A stretch of 64,000 bases of DNA. Origin: Verrucomicrobiota bacterium. GTDB taxonomy: Bacteria; Verrucomicrobiota; Verrucomicrobiia; CAIQCK01. The first letter of the stretch is position 1; each line of letters begins with the position of its first letter. The stretch is from the NCBI GenBank assembly GCA_026397915.1, contig JAPLTX010000022.1, positions 62,001 through 126,000 of the forward strand, written 5' to 3'. A program made the position numbers and the translations under genes. Below, in pieces: positions 59,775 to 64,000 of the stretch. Under the pieces are notes generated by a model. The model made no database searches, was not told the origin of the DNA, and was given only the letters and a program-made list of their open reading frames with translations.

Positions 59775-60671
59775 TCAGGCGGGCAGCGCCGACAACACAG
59801 TTGAGCCATGCCACTGGCCGTGCGGCGCGAGGTTGATGCGTGAGGCCATGTTGCCGGTCTCAACACAGACCATGCGCAAATACTCGTCGTCACCGAAGTC
59901 CGCCATGCGCTGCGACTTTGCAATCCATGGATTCCACACGACGGCGTCGGCCATGCCGCTCTTCTGGATGGCGATAGTGCGGTTACGGGCTTCGTCGCGG
60001 AGGCGCACGCAGTCCGGCGTGTTGATGTAGATGCGGTCGGTTTCCTGGTCGAAGCGGATTTCCTGCCGTGTTTCCACTTCGTGGACGTTATTCCGCAGCG
60101 AGTCGCTGAACGTGACGCCCTCCAACCCGCAGACGGCAGTGCGTTGGATTTCTCCAACGCCGAAATAGGTATGGAGCGCTAGTTCAAAATCCAACGGCTT
60201 ATCGCCGTTGTTCTTCACCTGCACGCCCAGCGTCAGCACGGCTTCCGCCAGCGTCACGCGCATTTCGATAGTGAACCGGTGCGGCCAAAGCGCCAGCGTG
60301 GCGTCGGATTCGTTGAGTTGGAACGCGGCCACGACCTCGCCGGAGCCAAGCCGCTCGGTTTGCGCCAGTGTCCACTCGCTGACCCGCGCAAAGCCATGCA
60401 GCGGCAACGGGCCGTGACTACTGAACTGCGGGAAACAGATTGGGATGCCGCCGCGAATCGGCTTGTCGGCGACCCAGTTTGCTGCGCGGCTCAGGAAAAA
60501 CAATTCCTCGCCCTTCGCGTTCCGCCACGACGTAACGTGCGCACCGTGCAGGTAAATCTCCGCGCTGGCGCCCGAACGATGCGAAAGCGTCACGCGGGGC
60601 AGATCGTTTTTCCCCGGCAGGACCGCGACCGCTCCCGGAATCCCGAATTTGGTTTGCAGTGAGTCAATCAT
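59775..60671 (-). CDS. Hexose-6-phosphate mutarotase (aldose-1-epimerase, YeaD-like)
   Basis: A 298-residue cytoplasmic protein. KPIRGGIPICFPQFSSHG, LPLHGFARVSEW and FELALHTYFGVGEI contain the two catalytic histidines of the family, and VWNPWIAKSQRMADFGDDEY followed by RMVCVETGN is the C-terminal signature with the catalytic acid. It interconverts alpha and beta anomers of glucose-6-phosphate or related hexoses. It follows the Tat-lipoprotein isomerase gene by 18 nt on the same strand and is convergent with the preceding isomerase gene. Confidence 0.9.
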   Translation of the reverse strand: MIDSLQTKFGIPGAVAVLPGKNDLPRVTLSHRSGASAEIYLHGAHVTSWRNAKGEELFFLSRAANWVADKPIRGGIPICFPQFSSHGPLPLHGFARVSEWTLAQTERLGSGEVVAAFQLNESDATLALWPHRFTIEMRVTLAEAVLTLGVQVKNNGDKPLDFELALHTYFGVGEIQRTAVCGLEGVTFSDSLRNNVHEVETRQEIRFDQETDRIYINTPDCVRLRDEARNRTIAIQKSGMADAVVWNPWIAKSQRMADFGDDEYLRMVCVETGNMASRINLAPHGQWHGSTVLSALPA

Positions 60672-60689
60672 GGTGTCGCCGCGGCGCGG

Positions 60690-61532
60690 TCACTTGCCCA
60701 TTTGTTTCATCGCTTGCAGGCACTTCTCAACGCATTCCAGCGCCGGTTGGTTCGGACGCTCGTATTCGACGATATACCATTCGGTGCCGCCGGAGGTCTC
60801 GCAGAGCTGGAAGATTTCCTTCCACGGCAGTTCGTCTTCGCCGATGAGCGCGTCGGGTTTGGCGTTGGAAAAAGGTTTGCAATGAACGGTTGTGGCGCGG
60901 CCGGGATACTTCTTCAGGAACGTCACGGCGTTGCCGCCGCCGTGCATCGCGTTACCGGTGTCGAACTGCATGATGACTTCCTTCTTCGTGTTGCCGAAGA
61001 ACGTGTCCCACGGCAATTCGCCGTCGAGCGCTTTGAACTCAATGGTGTGGTTGTGATAACCGACGCGCATTCCCTGCGGGGCGACCTTGTCGGCCAGTTC
61101 GTTGAAGAGCTTGGCCGTGTCGAGCCACGCCTGGCGCGACGCAGTGCGATCCTTCGGCAGGCCGGGCACGATGAGGAACTTATTGCCGAGCGTCTGGTTG
61201 AACTCGATAGTTTCCTGAAGCTTGTCGCCTAGCAGCGTCGGCAGGGCCGTGTGCGTGCCGCAGCACTTGAGGCCGTTGTCGTCGAGGAGCTTCCGCAGCG
61301 TCTTGGTATCGCGGTTGTGATAGCCGGCAAACTCGATGCCCTTGTAGCCCATCTTTCCCACCGCCGCGATCACACCTTCAAGGTCTTTCGCGGCCTCTTT
61401 GCGGAGCGAGTAGAGCTGCAGCCCGATCGGAATCTTTCCCGCCGAGCGACTTGAACCAGTTGCGCAACCCGCCGCCCAAACTGTTGCCGCGCCGATGGCG
61501 CTTTGCTTCAGAAATTCTCGCCTTGTAATCAT
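60690..61532 (-). CDS. Tat-exported (possibly lipidated) sugar isomerase/epimerase
   Basis: A 280-residue protein; the ATG is preceded by CGGAGGAG and opens with ITRREFLKQSAIGAATVWAA, a Tat signal that ends at Cys22 in a lipobox-like context (WAAGC), so it may be a Tat-exported lipoprotein. The barrel belongs to the AP-endonuclease-2 family: IPIGLQLYSLRKEAAKDLEG, KMGYKGIEFAGYHN, RVGYHNHTIEFKAL, and VIMQFDTGNAMHGGGN with the metal-ligand Asp. Closely related proteins act on keto-sugars or inositol derivatives. It is co-directional with the hexose-phosphate mutarotase. Confidence 0.83.
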   Translation of the reverse strand: MITRREFLKQSAIGAATVWAAGCATGSSRSAGKIPIGLQLYSLRKEAAKDLEGVIAAVGKMGYKGIEFAGYHNRDTKTLRKLLDDNGLKCCGTHTALPTLLGDKLQETIEFNQTLGNKFLIVPGLPKDRTASRQAWLDTAKLFNELADKVAPQGMRVGYHNHTIEFKALDGELPWDTFFGNTKKEVIMQFDTGNAMHGGGNAVTFLKKYPGRATTVHCKPFSNAKPDALIGEDELPWKEIFQLCETSGGTEWYIVEYERPNQPALECVEKCLQAMKQMGK

Positions 61533-61682
61533 AGTCGTCTCCTCCGTTGGAACGGCGCGCACGCTACGCCAGCGGGCACGTTCCAAACAAGCATTTTCAC
61601 AGTGCATCCGGAACAACAATCCGGTTGTCGTCCTGCATTCTTCTCATTCTCATTGCCGCCCCGGCTTTCACATGATGGTGAA

Positions 61683-62015
61683 CTAGTATCTTCCCTGCGC
61701 GAAGTCTGCCAAGTGAGCGGCGGCCCTGTAGAGCCGCGCTGAAGCGGTCTTGTTTATGAGATGATACACAAAGGTTGCGGAGCCTCTCTTGATGATCAAC
61801 TCCGGGTCGCCTCTCACGATCGCTTGTTGTTCGGCGTCCTCAAAGATTCGAGGGTCCAGGTTGGACGAGGTGATTCCCATCTGTCCGACCGTGAAGCGTT
61901 TCCCAATCTTGCATGAGAACGTGCAGGTGAAGTTGTGCGCATGGATGATCTGCCGATACGGTTCGGGTATTGGGTTCTCGGGAAACAAAATCTGTTTCTT
62001 GGCTTGGTTTTTCAT
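61683..62015 (-). CDS. Orphan 110-residue protein in AT-richer DNA
   Basis: A complete ORF starting MKNQAKKQILFPENPIPEPY with no strong ribosome site. It has alternating hydrophobic pattern, a Cys pair in FTCTFSCKIGKRF and no signal peptide or membrane segment. I do not recognise a family. It is flanked by about 150 nt of AT-richer spacer on each side, and the composition differs from the surrounding GC-rich genes, so it may be horizontally acquired. A GACT-AAAAAA-AGTC hairpin lies about 60 nt upstream. It could still be a spurious ORF, but its non-repetitive amino-acid composition argues for a gene. Confidence 0.55.
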   Translation of the reverse strand: MKNQAKKQILFPENPIPEPYRQIIHAHNFTCTFSCKIGKRFTVGQMGITSSNLDPRIFEDAEQQAIVRGDPELIIKRGSATFVYHLINKTASARLYRAAAHLADFAQGRY

Positions 62016-62137
62016 AACGAAACAACTTCACCAGATGTTTGTGCGCCTGTCTCGACTTTTTTTAGTCAGACCAGGCGAACAGTGGTGTTTTTTTCTGGCG
62101 AAAGATGATGACGATCCCGTTGCTTTGCAAGCTGCGA

Positions 62138-63514
62138 TCAGATTTCCGTCCACTGGCCGGGGATTGGCATGGGATAGCGGCCTTCAGCGTCGGCTTTGAT
62201 CGGCGGCTCGCTGTCGTCGGTGAGGCTGTCAATGTTCGGGCAGAACCGGAAGTCGGATTTCATCGCCTCGTCCCATGTGATGACGCGGCCCATGTGGACG
62301 GCGGCGCGGCCCATGATGTCGGCGAGGTTGGACATCGCCGCCCGCTTGGCTTCATTGTGCGGCTTGTTGTTGTGGATGGCGTCGAGCAATACGTTCCATT
62401 CGGCTTGATAGTAGGTGAACAATCCTTCGTCGGCCTGCCATGCGATGTTGTCAGGCGAGCATCGCTGGTCCTTGTAGATTTGCGTCAAGTCGTCGCGATG
62501 ACCGCTCAACCAAGGGAATGCGGCTGCTCGGTCGGTTCCGTGAATGTAAGTCCGAAAATCGTTGTGGCACTTCGGAGTCCAGCGGGTGACGTGATACGCC
62601 TTGGTGCCGTCGGCGAAGGTCCATTCGATGGAAAGGGAGTCGAGGTTCTGCCCGCAGTCGGTGCTGTTGGCGATCCTGCCGCCCACGCCGTGCGCGGAAA
62701 CCGGCCAGGCATCCTTGATCCAGCAAATCTCGTCCACTTGATGAATGTTCATCTCGGCGAACAGCCCGCCCGACACCCAAAGGAAATGCGTGAAGTGGCT
62801 GATCTGCCACTGCAAGTCATTGTTCTCCGGCTTCCGCCGCGGCAAGGTTCCACACGGCTGCATGCGGAAAGTCCGGATGAACTGAATCGGGCCGAGTTGG
62901 CCGTCACGAATTCGTTTGATGAGTTCCTGCCGGTTGGGAGCGTGGCGGGCCATCAAGCCGGCAGCGATCTTCAGGTTTTTCTTTTTGGCTTCCTCACCGG
63001 CCTTGATGATCCGTCGCACACCGGGCGGGTCACATGCGAAGGACTTCTCCATGAAGACGTTGACCCCCTTCGCGACAGCGTATTCTAGTTGCACGGGACG
63101 CCAGCCGGCGTAGCCGGTGAGCATCGCCACGTCGCCCGGACGCAGCAGATCAATCGCCTTCTTGTAAGCATCGAAGCCTATGAATTTGCGATCCGCCGGC
63201 ACGTCCACTTGGCCGCCGAGCTTCTGGCTTAGGACTTTGTGAGAAGCCGCGAGCCGCTTCTCGAACAGGTCGGCCATCGCGTAGAGTTTCACCGGGCCGT
63301 AGGGCGATTGCGATGCATCCACCACCGCGCCGCTGCCGCGTCCGCCGCAGCCGATCAACGCGAGGCGGATGGTGTTGTCCCCTGCGGCATGCACGCGCGG
63401 AATGGTTACGCCCACGAGTGCAGAAGCCGCGGCAGCTTTGCTGCTCCACGACAGAAACTCTCGCCGGGAAGACTGTTTCAAACCCAGCGGCGATAACTTG
63501 GCGGGTCGTTTCAT
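62138..63514 (-). CDS. Tat-exported Gfo/Idh/MocA-family oxidoreductase (copy 1 of tandem pair)
   Basis: A 458-residue protein with a Tat motif (SSRREFLSWSSKAAAASALV) set behind about 16 basic residues. IRLALIGCGGRGSGAVVDAS is the NAD(P)-binding turn, VNVFMEKSFACDPPGVRRII holds the conserved lysine, and GGLFAEMNIHQVDEICWIKD supplies the second-domain sugar-site His. It is the large Planctomycete/Verrucomicrobia-type subfamily ending in GRYPMPIPGQWTEI. The upstream gene, cut by the window edge, ends with nearly the same DNA sequence, so the two are a recent tandem duplication. Confidence 0.88.
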   Translation of the reverse strand: MKRPAKLSPLGLKQSSRREFLSWSSKAAAASALVGVTIPRVHAAGDNTIRLALIGCGGRGSGAVVDASQSPYGPVKLYAMADLFEKRLAASHKVLSQKLGGQVDVPADRKFIGFDAYKKAIDLLRPGDVAMLTGYAGWRPVQLEYAVAKGVNVFMEKSFACDPPGVRRIIKAGEEAKKKNLKIAAGLMARHAPNRQELIKRIRDGQLGPIQFIRTFRMQPCGTLPRRKPENNDLQWQISHFTHFLWVSGGLFAEMNIHQVDEICWIKDAWPVSAHGVGGRIANSTDCGQNLDSLSIEWTFADGTKAYHVTRWTPKCHNDFRTYIHGTDRAAAFPWLSGHRDDLTQIYKDQRCSPDNIAWQADEGLFTYYQAEWNVLLDAIHNNKPHNEAKRAAMSNLADIMGRAAVHMGRVITWDEAMKSDFRFCPNIDSLTDDSEPPIKADAEGRYPMPIPGQWTEI

Positions 63515-63587
63515 GGTTGTTCTCCGCCCAACGGCGTCGCGAACACTGAACGCTCCATCACGCCAGCACCGGCAATGATTTAATGAC

Positions 63588-64000
63588 TCAGATTTCCGTC
63601 CACTGTCCGGGGATCGGCACGGGATAGCGGCCCTCGGCGTCGGCTTTGATCGGCGGTTCGCTGTCGTCGGTGAGTTTGTCGATGTTCGGGCAGAACTGGA
63701 AGTCGGATTTCATCACCTCGTCCCACGTGATGACACGGCCCATGTGGACGGCGGCACGGCCCATGTCGTCGGCGAGGTTGGACATTGCCGCGCGCTTGGC
63801 TTCGTTGTGCGGCTTGTTGTTGCGAATGGAATCGAACAAGTCGTCCCACTCAGCCTGCCAGGACGTGATCGGTTCCTTCTCCGCCTCCCATGCGATGTTG
63901 TCCGGCGTGCAACGCTGGTCCTTGTAGGTGTGCACGGTGGCGGCGTGGATCGCCCCCGAGAACTGCGCGGCGCACTTGGTGCCGTGGACGAAGGTGTCGA
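63588..64000 (-). CDS. Gfo/Idh/MocA-family oxidoreductase (copy 2 of tandem pair, 5' part outside window)
   Basis: The frame is open to the right edge, so only the C-terminal 136 residues are visible (DTFVHGTKCAAQFSGAIHAA at the edge, ending PGQWTEI). It matches the C-terminal part of the adjacent copy at both DNA and protein level (for example NNKPHNEAKRAAMSNLAD in both), but in the edge segment the two proteins differ more. It presumably has its own Tat signal beyond the window. The 73-nt gap between the copies shows no terminator or promoter I can support. Confidence 0.88.
   Translation of the reverse strand, partial: DTFVHGTKCAAQFSGAIHAATVHTYKDQRCTPDNIAWEAEKEPITSWQAEWDDLFDSIRNNKPHNEAKRAAMSNLADDMGRAAVHMGRVITWDEVMKSDFQFCPNIDKLTDDSEPPIKADAEGRYPVPIPGQWTEI

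Noticed and set aside
1..64000. tRNA, rRNA, tmRNA, riboswitch, phage or integrase genes
   Set aside because: Spacers were read for cloverleaf ends, T-box or SAM/B12-type leaders and recombinase motifs; nothing convincing was seen, though a covariance search was not possible.

Overview
The window is a high-GC, gene-dense bacterial chromosome segment with no tRNA, rRNA, CRISPR array or transposase gene that I could see. Its gene content (many Tat-exported Gfo/Idh/MocA oxidoreductases and TIM-barrel isomerases, a sulfatase, PcRGLX-like and GH127-like polysaccharide enzymes, HzsA-like beta-propeller multiheme proteins) and its abundant REP-like hairpins fit a heterotrophic Verrucomicrobiota, probably of the Limisphaerales/Pedosphaerales type. 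That placement is inference from gene content, not from a marker gene.

Layout. 1-12.9 kb: a GH127 beta-L-arabinofuranosidase (5' end outside the window) coupled to a carbohydrate-module/beta-propeller/triheme protein, a convergent two-domain esterase, then a + strand run of ceramidase-like hydrolase, Tat-exported DegT-type aminotransferase, Tat-exported aldo/keto reductase, tetraheme cytochrome, homocysteine S-methyltransferase-like protein and CPBP protease. 12.9-21.3 kb (- strand): a pectin-type cluster with a beta-helix pectate-lyase-like protein, a PcRGLX/PL26-like rhamnogalacturonan lyase and two GT-C membrane glycosyltransferases; a 50-residue chimeric mini-ORF lies at its head. 21.4-25.8 kb: L,D-transpeptidase-like protein, Gfo/Idh oxidoreductase, class I xylose isomerase and a divergent AraC regulator. 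25.8-30.2 kb: LVIVD-repeat protein and sulfatase, each followed directly by a fragment of the C-terminal end of a GH78-like rhamnosidase. 30.4-39.2 kb: fucose-isomerase-like protein and partner, aquaporin, orphan sensory-rhodopsin-transducer homolog, N-acetylglutamate synthase and a giant DUF6259-like glycosidase. 39.2-42.3 kb: the housekeeping rpmH-rnpA-yidD-yidC-jag operon. 42.4-44.5 kb: metallophosphoesterase, small lipoprotein, nicotinamidase. 44.5-57 kb (- strand): a glycan operon (TIM isomerase, GH-like protein, Tat-exported M55 D-aminopeptidase, unknown GH-like protein, BNR-sialidase/toroid fusion, Gfo/Idh) and upstream of it a second triheme propeller protein. 57.2-64 kb: small membrane protein, squalene synthase, two TIM isomerases, hexose-6-phosphate mutarotase, an orphan protein, and a tandem pair of Gfo/Idh genes cut by the right edge.

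How it fits together. Most of the window reads as extracytoplasmic breakdown and rearrangement of plant-type or host-type glycans. Eleven proteins have clear Tat RR signals, mostly enzymes that normally need NAD(P), PLP or metal cofactors and would be exported folded. Several are adjacent to c-type cytochromes, which suggests (inference) periplasmic sugar oxidation coupled to heme electron carriers. A second theme is genome plasticity: REP/BIME-like hairpins and one MITE-like element lie in coding sequences, supply or immediately precede stop codons, and sit beside gene fragments.
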